Source of the DNA: Thermoflexibacter sp.
GTDB lineage: Bacteria > Bacteroidota > Bacteroidia > Cytophagales > Thermoflexibacteraceae
Length of the DNA stretch: 8,848 nt
Direction of reading: 5' to 3'
NCBI GenBank assembly: GCA_025455345.1
Contig: JALOMS010000212.1
Location: 1 to 8,848 of the forward strand
Below the pieces are notes generated by a model. It saw only the letters and a list, made by a program, of their open reading frames with translations. It was not told where the DNA came from and did not search any database. The position numbers and the translations under genes were made by a program. Positions 1 to 7,060 of the stretch are shown one piece after another (the first letter of the stretch is position 1; every line of letters begins with the position of its first letter).

Positions 1-113
1 GTGGCATCGGCATGGTGGTGGGCATTGCGGCAAGCGTCACCAGCATTTCGCTGGGCCTGCTGTCTGGCGCGCAATTCCTGAAGGAAGGCGTGTTTCATAA
101 CAACGACGTGATC
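1..113. other. Foreign-composition segment at left edge; plus-strand frame resembles the C-terminus of an unrelated protein
   Basis: By hand count, positions 1-110 are about 59% GC, while the neighbouring sequence is roughly one-third GC. In the plus strand, the frame from 3 to the TAA at 129-131 has GC-rich third positions and reads as a coherent hydrophobic tail (GIGMVVGIAASVTSIS, then LGLLSGAQFLKEGVFHNND). Its last few codons and stop lie in sequence that belongs to the minus-strand methyltransferase. The minus-strand frame through the same bases gives a low-complexity H/A/R/Q-rich peptide with no methyltransferase motifs. The likely junction is 108-116. I do not recognise the plus-strand protein. 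An assembly or amplification chimera is the simplest reading; a genuine insertion is possible. Confidence 0.55.
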
Positions 114-1151
114 AATCAAAAAATTGACTAAAAACGGAGGTGTATAAACTACCCCTTTTTGTTTGGGCAAAAAGTTCTCATAAACTGAACTAATTAGTTC
201 TACTGGGAGGTGATTAAAATTATATTGTTTCCAAATAAATTTTTGTTTTTTAGCAATATCTAAATCTGCTCTTAAAAATTCAGCTAATAAACTCAGATTT
301 GCCTTTTCAATATTCTCTTTTTCATTATCAAGAATAGTGAATATTTGCCCATTAAATTCTTCGGATAAACGAGTAAGGACAGTAAAAAACTTACTGTTTC
401 CTTCTGATAAGGAATTCTCTAAATATTCAATTTGCAGGTCTTTGTAAATATCTCTTAAAGTATGTTTTTTATTATCATCATCTTTTCCTTCCAAAAACTT
501 GATAAGCAAACATATAATGATTAGCTTATCTATTGTTTGTGGTTTTAAAATGCTTTTATCATGTAAAAATTTGCGAGTTTCTAATAAATAATCTAAAAGT
601 TTGCGGAAAGGAGTATTTGCTTCTTTAAGTTGATTATTGTAAAACTTTTTGACATCGGTATTATCAAAATCTCCTTGCTCCCAAAACATTCCTTTGCCAA
701 AAATATGAGCAGAAAAGCGTTGGTCATTAAACTTTTCAAGTGCATCACTCCAAAGTTTGAGGTTTTCAATGTCTAAAACATTGTTTTTTACTTCTGCGGG
801 GCGGCGTGCGTTAATAATGTCTATTTGGCTTTTCCCTACAATCATATAAACTTCTACATTACCTGCACTCCAAATTTTTGCGTGTAATTCAGTTGCTTTT
901 TTCTTATCTGTAAAAAGTTCTTCATCATCAAAAATATAAACGGAAGGTTTGGAGTTAATGTGCTTATCTTCTTTGTCAAAAAATCGTTGGAATAATACAG
1001 CAGTTGCATCTATTTTCTTTGCTACTTCTTCAATATGCAAGCGTTCTGCAATGTGTATCTTTTCTGATGTGTCGCAAAGCACCAGCCCATTTTCAGAGGT
1101 ATAATCTATTATTTTTTCGAGTATATTTATGTTGGTTATAGTAGTTCCCAT
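1..1151 (-). CDS. N-terminal part of an Eco57I-type N6-adenine DNA methyltransferase (restriction-modification), runs off the left edge
   Basis: The frame is open from an ATG at 1151 to the window edge (383 codons). It probably encodes the methyltransferase/specificity protein of a restriction-modification or related defence system, which methylates adenine in DNA using SAM. The helical N-terminal region contains stretches such as FSAHIFGKGMFWEQ (about residues 165-180). It leads to LPVELISSVYENF and then GVVYTPPFLVNFLID (residues 333-347), the conserved entry into the methyltransferase domain in this family. The SAM-binding motif (D-P-x-C-G-S-G), normally expected within about 20 residues, is absent. 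After residue 347 the composition changes abruptly (see the 1-113 entry), so only about 111-1151 is credible gene sequence. The gene begins 21 bp after the stop of the S24 regulator, suggesting one transcript. Family assignment comes from motif recognition. I see no clear nuclease motif in the N-terminal region, so whether the same protein cuts DNA is unknown. Confidence 0.78.
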   Translation of the reverse strand, partial: MGTTITNINILEKIIDYTSENGLVLCDTSEKIHIAERLHIEEVAKKIDATAVLFQRFFDKEDKHINSKPSVYIFDDEELFTDKKKATELHAKIWSAGNVEVYMIVGKSQIDIINARRPAEVKNNVLDIENLKLWSDALEKFNDQRFSAHIFGKGMFWEQGDFDNTDVKKFYNNQLKEANTPFRKLLDYLLETRKFLHDKSILKPQTIDKLIIICLLIKFLEGKDDDNKKHTLRDIYKDLQIEYLENSLSEGNSKFFTVLTRLSEEFNGQIFTILDNEKENIEKANLSLLAEFLRADLDIAKKQKFIWKQYNFNHLPVELISSVYENFLPKQKGVVYTPPFLVNFLIDHVVVMKHAFLQELRARQQAQRNAGDACRNAHHHADA

Positions 1152-1172
1152 GTTAGTTTCTTAAACAAGTAA

Positions 1173-1853
1173 TTAGTTTACTTTTCTGTGAATCCAAATC
1201 ACTCGCCACAGTTCCCTAACATCTTCTTTTTGGATTATTTTATCAGTATATTTTTGATTTATAGAGCGCAAGATTAAATTGTTTTTATCAGTTTCAACAC
1301 ATTTACAAACTAAGCCTTCATACGTACAAATCACATATATCGCCTTTTCATTAATTTCATTTAGGTTACTTAGCTTTTCTCCTAATACATAATCTCCTGC
1401 TTGAATCATATCTTCCATGCTATCCCCACTAATCTCAAAAGAGCGATAGCGGTTCCCATCTTTGTAATCCATGAAATCGACAATAGGCAATTGATAATGC
1501 CTTTCTGTACTAAAATCTGACAAATACCCTGCATATACTTTTTCAGGAATGAGAATAACGGGTCTATTCTCTCTTTTTAAAAATTCTTCTGTACTGATAA
1601 AATTTTCTATTGAAGCATGATTTCTTGTTCTTAAAGGGACTCTTGAATAGACCATATCCCCCTTGCCAGTAAGCAACCAATGTAAATCTATTCCTTGTAT
1701 TTTATTGAAAATAATTGAATAATTAAATTTTTTTCTTTTTATCCAGTTAGAAATTGCACTTGCTTCTAATCCCAATTTAGCAGCAAGTTCTGCATTAGTT
1801 TTGGCTTTTAAAATCTTTTTAAGCCTTACTATAAGCCCTTTTTTATCAATCAT
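1173..1853 (-). CDS. XRE-family repressor with C-terminal S24 (LexA/CI-like) peptidase domain
   Basis: A 226-residue transcriptional regulator of the phage-CI/LexA type, probably repressing itself and the methyltransferase gene that follows. Residues about 6-65 form a helix-turn-helix domain (NAELAAKLGLEASAISNWIK at 20-39 is the turn). Residues about 95-226 are the S24 domain. The Ser-Lys dyad appears as S145 in SGDSMEDM and K184 in GLVCKCVE. A-G at 108-109 in EKVYAGYLSD sits where LexA-family proteins cut themselves. All three elements are present, so RecA-stimulated self-cleavage is plausible but inferred. The ATG at 1853 is preceded by no Shine-Dalgarno site, which is normal for Bacteroidota. 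A perfect palindrome lies 14 bp upstream of the start, where an autorepressor would bind. The 21-bp gap to the methyltransferase ATG indicates an operon. The target genes are inferred from position only. Confidence 0.92.
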   Translation of the reverse strand: MIDKKGLIVRLKKILKAKTNAELAAKLGLEASAISNWIKRKKFNYSIIFNKIQGIDLHWLLTGKGDMVYSRVPLRTRNHASIENFISTEEFLKRENRPVILIPEKVYAGYLSDFSTERHYQLPIVDFMDYKDGNRYRSFEISGDSMEDMIQAGDYVLGEKLSNLNEINEKAIYVICTYEGLVCKCVETDKNNLILRSINQKYTDKIIQKEDVRELWRVIWIHRKVN

Positions 1854-1866
1854 TTATTGCCTATTT

Positions 1867-1883
1867 ATTCACAAATTGTGAAT
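1867..1883. promoter_or_regulatory. Probable repressor operator (perfect 17-bp palindrome)
   Basis: ATTCACAA-A-TTGTGAAT is a perfect inverted repeat with 8-bp arms and a single central base. It starts 14 bp upstream of the S24 regulator ATG and just downstream of a candidate -7 element, so a bound dimer would block transcription start. Size and symmetry fit a CI/XRE dimer site. Autorepression is inferred. Confidence 0.6.
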
Positions 1884-1890
1884 TTTATTG

Positions 1891-1921
1891 CAATATGTAA
1901 AATAGTTTGAAAAACGCAAAA
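1891..1921 (-). promoter_or_regulatory. Candidate promoter for the S24 regulator/methyltransferase unit
   Basis: On the minus strand TTTTG (1921-1917) is followed after 17 bases by TACATATTG (1899-1891). This resembles the Bacteroidota -33 TTTG and -7 TAnnTTTG elements, with shorter than ideal spacing and an imperfect -7. The start of transcription would fall near 1884, at the edge of the palindrome. Confidence 0.3.
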
Positions 1922-1933
1922 TAATTTGTGTAT
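1917..1933. promoter_or_regulatory. Second, degenerate operator-like site
   Basis: On the minus strand ATACACAAATTAT matches the left 13 bases of the operator at 1867-1883 at all but two positions; the right half is not conserved. The two sites are 50 bp apart in the same orientation, close to five helical turns, and flank the candidate promoter. This could be a weaker cooperative site, but the region is AT-rich and chance similarity cannot be excluded. Confidence 0.3.
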
Positions 1934-2048
1934 TTTATAGATTTTTAAAAATATTTTTTATTTTAATAAATAATATCTACCATTTTGAGATTTATTTTAT
2001 GTATAATGAGTATTAATATATTGAGGATTTTCAATAAAATTCAATAAC

Positions 2049-2082
2049 TTTGGCAAAGGAATATTTCCCTATTCTACAATCA
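2049..2082 (+). promoter_or_regulatory. Weak candidate promoter for the LRR protein gene
   Basis: TTTGG at 2049-2053 and TACAATC at 2075-2081 lie about 25-55 bp before the ATG at 2106 and loosely resemble Bacteroidota -33 and -7 elements, but spacing and the -7 are imperfect. The rest of 1940-2105 is AT-rich, and I see no small gene or RNA in it. Confidence 0.22.
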
Positions 2083-2105
2083 AAATCACTCAAATCTTAA
2101 TTTTT

Positions 2106-2783
2106 ATGTTTAAAAGACTTCGCGATATTCTCATTTTGCTTGTATTAGCATACTTTGCACTTTATTTTATTAATTCTGAGGCTACTACGGTGATTAACGA
2201 ACAAGTCTTAGACTTATTTAAAACCAAAACGGAAAGTAGTGAAACAGAAAAACAAGTCAATCAACTTTCTGATAGCGAATTGGACGAATCCCAAATTTAT
2301 ACTTCCTTAGACCAAGCGATGCAAGCACCCGGAAATGTAAAAAAACTTGACCTTTCCAATCAAAATCTAAAAGAAATACCTGCTGAGGTTTTCAAATTCT
2401 CCAAACTGCAATCCCTCAATCTAAGCAATAATCAAATTTCCCAACTTCCTGACCAAATCCAAGTATTGGAATCATTACAAGAGTTAGATATATCTAATAA
2501 TCAACTTAATACAGTTTCTTCAAAAATTGATGACCTTAGTTTTTTGAAAAAACTAAATCTGTCTAATAACCAACTGGTGGACATTCCTGAAGTATTGAGT
2601 AATTTGAGGGTATTAGAAGAATTAAACCTTGCTAATAATCAAAAGCTTAATTTTAAAAAAGTCTTAAATGACTTAGGGTACAGTCGTAATTTGAAAAAGT
2701 TAACTTTGCAGAATCAAACCCCTGAAGTTCAAAAGGAAATCAATGCCTTAAAAAAATTATTGCCAACTATTAGCGTTGATTAA
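2106..2783 (+). CDS. Membrane-anchored leucine-rich-repeat protein
   Basis: A 225-residue protein. Residues about 7-24 (ILILLVLAYFALYFI) form an uncleaved signal anchor after a basic N-terminus. A polar linker rich in Glu, Ser and Thr follows (about 38-65). Residues about 78-205 carry five to six leucine-rich repeats of about 23 residues with the core LxLSNNQLxxIP: LDLSNQNLKEIP at 81, LNLSNNQISQLP at 104, LDISNNQLNTVS at 127, LNLSNNQLVDIP at 150, LNLANNQ at 173, and a degenerate LTLQNQ at 199. The repeat domain should lie in the periplasm and serve protein binding; no partner or enzymatic domain is visible. There is no lipobox Cys. Similar stand-alone LRR proteins are common in Cytophagales, function unknown. 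It is divergent from the repressor unit and separated from yidC by 217 bp, so it is probably its own transcription unit. Confidence 0.88.
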   Translation: MFKRLRDILILLVLAYFALYFINSEATTVINEQVLDLFKTKTESSETEKQVNQLSDSELDESQIYTSLDQAMQAPGNVKKLDLSNQNLKEIPAEVFKFSKLQSLNLSNNQISQLPDQIQVLESLQELDISNNQLNTVSSKIDDLSFLKKLNLSNNQLVDIPEVLSNLRVLEELNLANNQKLNFKKVLNDLGYSRNLKKLTLQNQTPEVQKEINALKKLLPTISVD

Positions 2784-2823
2784 AAATAAAGAGGCTCTTA
2801 CAATAAAGCCTTGTTCACATTCT

Positions 2824-2847
2824 CAGAGATAGATAATTATATCTCTG
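2824..2847 (+). terminator. Hairpin downstream of the LRR gene, possible terminator
   Basis: CAGAGATA (2824-2831) pairs perfectly with TATCTCTG (2840-2847) around an 8-base loop, about 40 bp after the LRR stop codon. No clear U-tract follows, so this may be only a weak terminator or a 3'-end stabilising stem. The rest of 2784-3000 is AT-rich and contains no gene I can support. Confidence 0.4.
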
Positions 2848-3000
2848 CCAAATAGCAATAAATACAAAAAATGGTGCTAAATTCGCAACGCAAAAAAAGA
2901 GTTTTTGGTATAGCACATTTAGTTTTATTTGTAAAACAAGCTGATTACCAACAAATTATAATAGAATAGAGATAATATCTTAAGCAAAATTTAAAAAGAA

Positions 3001-4860
3001 ATGGATAAAAACCAAACCATCGGCATGGTGCTTATTTTTGTGATGTTGTTTGTTTACTTGACTTTTTTTAGTCCAGAACCACCTCCAAATGACCCCCAAA
3101 AACAAGTGAGTACCACAGAAAAAAAAGAAGATAAAACTACTAACCAACAAGTCATTGCAGATACTACATCATCAGACAAGCCTGATTCACTTTTACAAGA
3201 AAAAATGGGCTTTTTTGCGCTTGGAGCTAAAGGCAAAGATGAGAATGTAGTGCTTGAAAATGAGGATATTAAGATTGTATTTGGCAGTTATGGAGCAAGA
3301 GTAAAAGAGGTTTTATTAAAAAAATATATTACCTACCAAAAAAAGCCTCTCATACTCATAGATGATAAAAGTAGCAAATTTAGCACGTCTATCAAAACAG
3401 CCTTAGGCGATATAAATCTCAATGAGTTATATTACGGAATTAACCAGCCAAATAAAAATACAATTTCTTTTACTTTAGGTGTTGATACAGGAAATTATGT
3501 AGAGCATAAATTTATACTGGCAGAGAAGGGCTTTGTGGTTGATTACAAACTCAACATCGTAGGCTCGCCGCAAGGACTCCTCAAATCGGACAAGTTGGCA
3601 TTTGCGTGGGCTGACAATGTGAAACAATTGGAAAAAGACTTAACAGATTCAAGACGTTTTACTACCATTAACTATTTTATGCCACAGGAGGAACAGTTTG
3701 AAACCCTTTCAGAAACAGCAACAGAATTGGAAGAAAGAATTGCTGAAAAACCAGTGCGATTTGTCAGTTTCAAACACAAGTTTTTCAATACTTCTATTAT
3801 TTCTGATGGTTTTTTTACCAATGTCAAAGTAGCCAGCAACCCCATCGTAGCCTCAGATGACATTGTCAAAACCCTTTCCTCTTCTTTGGAAATTCCTCTG
3901 GCAGATTTGAAAGAAAAAGAAGGTAGGAATATTCGCTTTTATTTTGGTCCTAACGAATACAAAATTTGTGAATCCGTTGCGCCAAGTTTCGAGCGCAATG
4001 TATATCTGGGTTGGGCTATTTTTACTCAAGTAAATAAGTACCTGATTATGCCTTTGTTTAGTGTTTTAGAGAAAATTACAAGTAATTATGGCATAGTCAT
4101 CTTGCTTTTGGTGATTGTGGTAAAATTAGTGCTTTTCCCGCTTCAGTACAAGTCTTATGTGGGCATGGCAAAAATGAAGGTACTACAACCCGAAGTAAAC
4201 GAAATCAGGGCAAAGTACAGCGAACCTAATGACATGAATGCCCAACAAGAAATCATGCAGTTTTATGGAAAAGCGGGAGTAAGCCCTCTAAGTGGTTGTA
4301 TTCCTTTACTTTTACAAATGCCTGTATTCTTAGCCTTATTCAATTTCTTCCCCAATGCGATTCAGTTGCGCCAAAAATCCTTCCTTTGGGCAGATGACCT
4401 TTCTTCTTATGACTCTGTTTGGGATTTTGGCTTTAGTCTGCCTTTTTATGGAGACCATGTGAGTTTGTTTACTTTACTATTTACGGCATCTCAGTTGGCA
4501 TATACTTATTACAATAACCAAATCAACGTTTCTATGCAAGCGCAGATGAAGGTCATTACTTATGTTATGCCTGTCATGTTTATTTTCTTTTTGAATTCAT
4601 TTGCCTCTGGTCTGACGTATTACTATTTTATTTCCAACTTGATAACTATCGGTCAGCAAAATATCATCAAAGCATTTGTAGATGAGAAAAAACTATTGGA
4701 AAAAATAGACCAAAAGCGAAAGCAAAATGCCAATAAAAAACCTTCTTCCTTCCAACAGCGACTCCAAGATGCTATGAAAGCGCAACAGGAAAAAAATGTA
4801 CCTAAAGAGGAGGAAAAGAAAAGTATTAAAGATAGACTAAAAAAGAAAGACGAGGAATAA
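3001..4860 (+). CDS. yidC: Membrane protein insertase YidC
   Basis: A 619-residue YidC/Oxa1/Alb3 insertase that inserts and folds inner-membrane proteins, alone or with SecYEG. Residues 6-23 are the first membrane segment. A charged linker and the large periplasmic domain (about 80-330) follow. An amphipathic helix lies at about 336-358, and the five-helix core at about 360-556 includes GVSPLSGCIPLLLQMPVF (426-443), the family signature. The cytoplasmic coiled loop is about 386-420, and the basic Lys/Glu-rich tail (560-619) suits ribosome contact. The groove position that is Arg in E. coli (R366) appears to be Lys here (K375 in VVKLVLFPLQ); I recall the same in other Bacteroidota. The length is typical and no damage is seen. 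The ATG at 3001 follows an A-rich leader (TTTAAAAAGAA). The gene converges with glmS over a shared hairpin. Confidence 0.98.
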   Translation: MDKNQTIGMVLIFVMLFVYLTFFSPEPPPNDPQKQVSTTEKKEDKTTNQQVIADTTSSDKPDSLLQEKMGFFALGAKGKDENVVLENEDIKIVFGSYGARVKEVLLKKYITYQKKPLILIDDKSSKFSTSIKTALGDINLNELYYGINQPNKNTISFTLGVDTGNYVEHKFILAEKGFVVDYKLNIVGSPQGLLKSDKLAFAWADNVKQLEKDLTDSRRFTTINYFMPQEEQFETLSETATELEERIAEKPVRFVSFKHKFFNTSIISDGFFTNVKVASNPIVASDDIVKTLSSSLEIPLADLKEKEGRNIRFYFGPNEYKICESVAPSFERNVYLGWAIFTQVNKYLIMPLFSVLEKITSNYGIVILLLVIVVKLVLFPLQYKSYVGMAKMKVLQPEVNEIRAKYSEPNDMNAQQEIMQFYGKAGVSPLSGCIPLLLQMPVFLALFNFFPNAIQLRQKSFLWADDLSSYDSVWDFGFSLPFYGDHVSLFTLLFTASQLAYTYYNNQINVSMQAQMKVITYVMPVMFIFFLNSFASGLTYYYFISNLITIGQQNIIKAFVDEKKLLEKIDQKRKQNANKKPSSFQQRLQDAMKAQQEKNVPKEEEKKSIKDRLKKKDEE

Positions 4861-4875
4861 CAAAGATTAAAATAA

Positions 4876-4933
4876 GTAGCTGTTCAAAGTTGCCTACTTG
4901 TCTTTAGGCAAATATGTAATTTTGAGCAGCTAC
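4876..4933. terminator. Bidirectional terminator-like nested hairpin between yidC and glmS
   Basis: The outer arms GTAGCTGTTCAAA (4876-4888) and TTTGAGCAGCTAC (4921-4933) pair over 13 positions with one G-U. A second stem, TTGCCTA (4890-4896) with TAGGCAA (4905-4911), sits inside with an 8-base loop; 4912-4920 is left as a bulge. It lies 15 bp after the yidC stop and 38 bp after the glmS stop, so it can terminate both converging transcripts. The flanking U-tracts are short. Confidence 0.65.
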
Positions 4934-4971
4934 CTAATTATCAAAAAAACAAGAAGATAGCCATTTTTTTG

Positions 4972-6816
4972 TTACTCTACGGTTACTGACTTCGCCAAGT
5001 TTCGAGGCTGGTCAACGTTACACCCTCGCAATACCGCAATATGATACGCCAACAATTGTAAAGGAATAACTGTCAGTAAAGGAGTAAGTACGTCATAAGT
5101 AGCAGGAATCTCTATGATATGGTCAGCAATCGTTGGTATGAGGTTATCTCCTTCATTGACAATTGCAATGACTCTTCCCCTTCTTGCCTTGACTTCTTGT
5201 ATATTCGAAACAATCTTTTCATAGGAACTGTCTTTGATAGCAATAAATACCACAGGCATTTCCTCGTCTATAAGTGCAATAGGACCGTGTTTCATTTCTG
5301 CGGCAGGATAGCCTTCTGCATGAATATAAGAAATTTCTTTGAGTTTTAACGCTCCCTCCAATGCCACAGGGAAATTGTATCCTCTCCCCAAATAAATCAT
5401 ATTACTTGCTTTTTGGTAAATATGGGCTATTTTTTCTATTTCGTCATTGACTTTTAGGGTATTGGCTATCTTTTGAGGGATACTTTCCAACTCATAAAGC
5501 AACTCTGAGAATTGGACTGCTGGAATATTTTGTCTTTTTTTGGCAATCATCAAGGCTATCATCAGCAAGACGGTAACCTGTGCGGTAAATGCTTTTGTAC
5601 TTGCTACGCCTATTTCTGGTCCTGCGTGTGTATATGCTCCTTCGTGCGTAGCTCTGGCGATGGAAGAACCTACCACATTACAAACGCCAAAAATGGTAGC
5701 ACCTTTGCTCTTTGCCAAGTCAATAGCCGCTAAAGTGTCGGCGGTTTCTCCAGATTGGGAAATCGCAATCACTGCATCTTCTGCGTCTAAGATAGGATTG
5801 CGATATCGAAACTCGGAGGCATACTCTACCTCTACGGGTATTCGCGCTAATTCTTCTAATAGGTATTCCGCTACCAAACCTGCGTGCCAAGAAGTCCCAC
5901 AACCAAGAATAATTATCCGCTTGGCGTTCAATAATTTATCTAAGTATTTATTAATCCCACCCAATTGCAAATGCTGTTGGTCTGCTATTAGTCGCCCTCT
6001 TAGACAATTTAATACTGATTCTGGTTGTTCAAAAATTTCCTTAAGCATAAAAGAATCAAAACCACCTTTCTCTATGGCATCTAAGGTTAAGTCTAAGTAT
6101 TGGATATACGGCGTAGAGGGTTGGTTACTAATGTCTTTGATTTCCAATTTCCCTTGCTGAAGGACAGCAATCTGATTATCGTCTAAATAAACTACTTCGT
6201 TGGTATATTCGATAATAGGAGTAGCGTCCGAAGCCAACCAAAATTCTTTTTTATCTTTACCAATACCTATGACCAAAGGACTACTTTTTCTGGCAGCAAG
6301 CAGTTGGTTAGGGTCATCAGCAGACATGATTACAATAGCATAAGCTCCTACGACCTCGTTGAGCGCAATTCTTACCGCCTCAAATAGCGAACATTCATTT
6401 TCTTTTTGGATTTGTTCAATGAAATGAATCAATACTTCGGAGTCTGTTTGTCCTAAAAACTGATGTCCCTTGAGTATGAGTTCTTGCTTAATAGTAGCAT
6501 AATTTTCTATAATGCCATTGTGAATAAGCGCAAGGCGATGGTCAGAAGAAAAATGAGGGTGAGCATTAATATCATTCGGTTCTCCATGCGTAGCCCAGCG
6601 CGTATGTCCCATACCGATACTTCCTTTAATATTTTGATTTTGGAGATAAGATTCCAAATCAGAAACTTTGCCTTTTTTCTTGTAAATCGCTAAATTGTTT
6701 TGATAAATCAGTGCTACTCCAGCACTATCATAACCGCGATATTCTAAGCGTTTTAAGCCTTTGAGTACGACAGGGCTTGCTTCTTGCTCGCCCAAGTAAG
6801 CTACAATTCCACACAT
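4972..6816 (-). CDS. glmS: Glutamine--fructose-6-phosphate aminotransferase (isomerizing)
   Basis: A 614-residue enzyme that makes glucosamine-6-phosphate from fructose-6-phosphate and glutamine, the first committed step to UDP-GlcNAc for peptidoglycan and LPS. It begins MCGIVAYLGE, so Cys2 becomes the N-terminal nucleophile of the class II glutaminase domain (about 2-225). Other glutaminase motifs are EYRGYDSAG (25-33), HTRWATHG (71-78), HNGIIEN (99-105) and TDSE (124-127). Two SIS domains follow (about 290-430 and 460-600), with ILGCGTSWHAG (303-313) and SQSGETADT (353-361). The isomerase residues are visible: Glu in ALEGALKLKEISYIHAE, His in EMKHGP (H510), and Lys in the C-terminal DQPRNLAKSVTVE (K609). 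Length and ends match the family and nothing is missing. A 244-bp AT-rich leader separates it from selU, so it probably has its own promoter. The leader shows no glmS ribozyme. Confidence 0.98.
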   Translation of the reverse strand: MCGIVAYLGEQEASPVVLKGLKRLEYRGYDSAGVALIYQNNLAIYKKKGKVSDLESYLQNQNIKGSIGMGHTRWATHGEPNDINAHPHFSSDHRLALIHNGIIENYATIKQELILKGHQFLGQTDSEVLIHFIEQIQKENECSLFEAVRIALNEVVGAYAIVIMSADDPNQLLAARKSSPLVIGIGKDKKEFWLASDATPIIEYTNEVVYLDDNQIAVLQQGKLEIKDISNQPSTPYIQYLDLTLDAIEKGGFDSFMLKEIFEQPESVLNCLRGRLIADQQHLQLGGINKYLDKLLNAKRIIILGCGTSWHAGLVAEYLLEELARIPVEVEYASEFRYRNPILDAEDAVIAISQSGETADTLAAIDLAKSKGATIFGVCNVVGSSIARATHEGAYTHAGPEIGVASTKAFTAQVTVLLMIALMIAKKRQNIPAVQFSELLYELESIPQKIANTLKVNDEIEKIAHIYQKASNMIYLGRGYNFPVALEGALKLKEISYIHAEGYPAAEMKHGPIALIDEEMPVVFIAIKDSSYEKIVSNIQEVKARRGRVIAIVNEGDNLIPTIADHIIEIPATYDVLTPLLTVIPLQLLAYHIAVLRGCNVDQPRNLAKSVTVE

Positions 6817-7006
6817 AGTTTAAAATCTAAAAAAATGAATTTTGTTTGTTGAATTACACAAGGGCTTTGGTTATATCCTTGCTTCTAAAATGATAACGCC
6901 TCTTTCTTAGCAAAAATTGTACTCAAAAAATGATTAAATAGATTAACTAACTAACTGATAATCAACAAATAATATGTTAAAAATATAAAACTAAACAATA
7001 TTAAAT

Positions 7007-7028
7007 ACTCATTATCAGTAATTTGAGT
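7007..7028 (-). terminator. Hairpin downstream of selU, possible weak terminator
   Basis: ACTCATTA (7007-7014) pairs with TAAT (7019-7022) and GAGT (7025-7028), with a 4-base loop and a 2-base bulge. It lies 32 bp beyond the selU stop on the minus strand and is followed in that direction by an AT-rich stretch. It could end selU transcription before the glmS leader. The rest of 6817-7060 is AT-rich, includes a TTAACTAACTAACT tetranucleotide run near 6943-6956, and holds no gene I can support. Confidence 0.3.
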
Positions 7029-7060
7029 GTCATAAAAAGTGTGGTCTTTATTTTATTGTT

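Noticed and set aside
2050..2066. Sigma-54-like TTGGCA element before the LRR gene
   Set aside because: The GC of the -12 element is absent at the required spacing.
2874..2916. GTGCTA...TAGCAC inverted repeat upstream of yidC
   Set aside because: The arms are only 6 bp and 31 bases apart, which is within chance expectation.
3054..3869. Minus-strand open frames within yidC (3054-3236, 3672-3869)
   Set aside because: They are antisense to clear YidC sequence and carry no motifs.
5540..6160. Open frame of 206 codons on the plus strand inside glmS, with shorter ones at 5119-5349, 5512-5733 and 6463-6693
   Set aside because: They lie antisense to a well-conserved glmS frame and show no recognisable protein features; they are antisense shadows.
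2003..7015. 12-base repeat ATAATGAGTATT at 2003-2014 (plus) and 7004-7015 (minus), upstream of the LRR gene and of glmS
   Set aside because: In an AT-rich 8.8-kb window, 12-mer matches are expected by chance, and the positions relative to the starts differ.
6817..7060. glmS ribozyme or riboswitch in the glmS leader
   Set aside because: No conserved glmS ribozyme core is visible, and this element is mainly known from Bacillota and relatives; the leader is just AT-rich.
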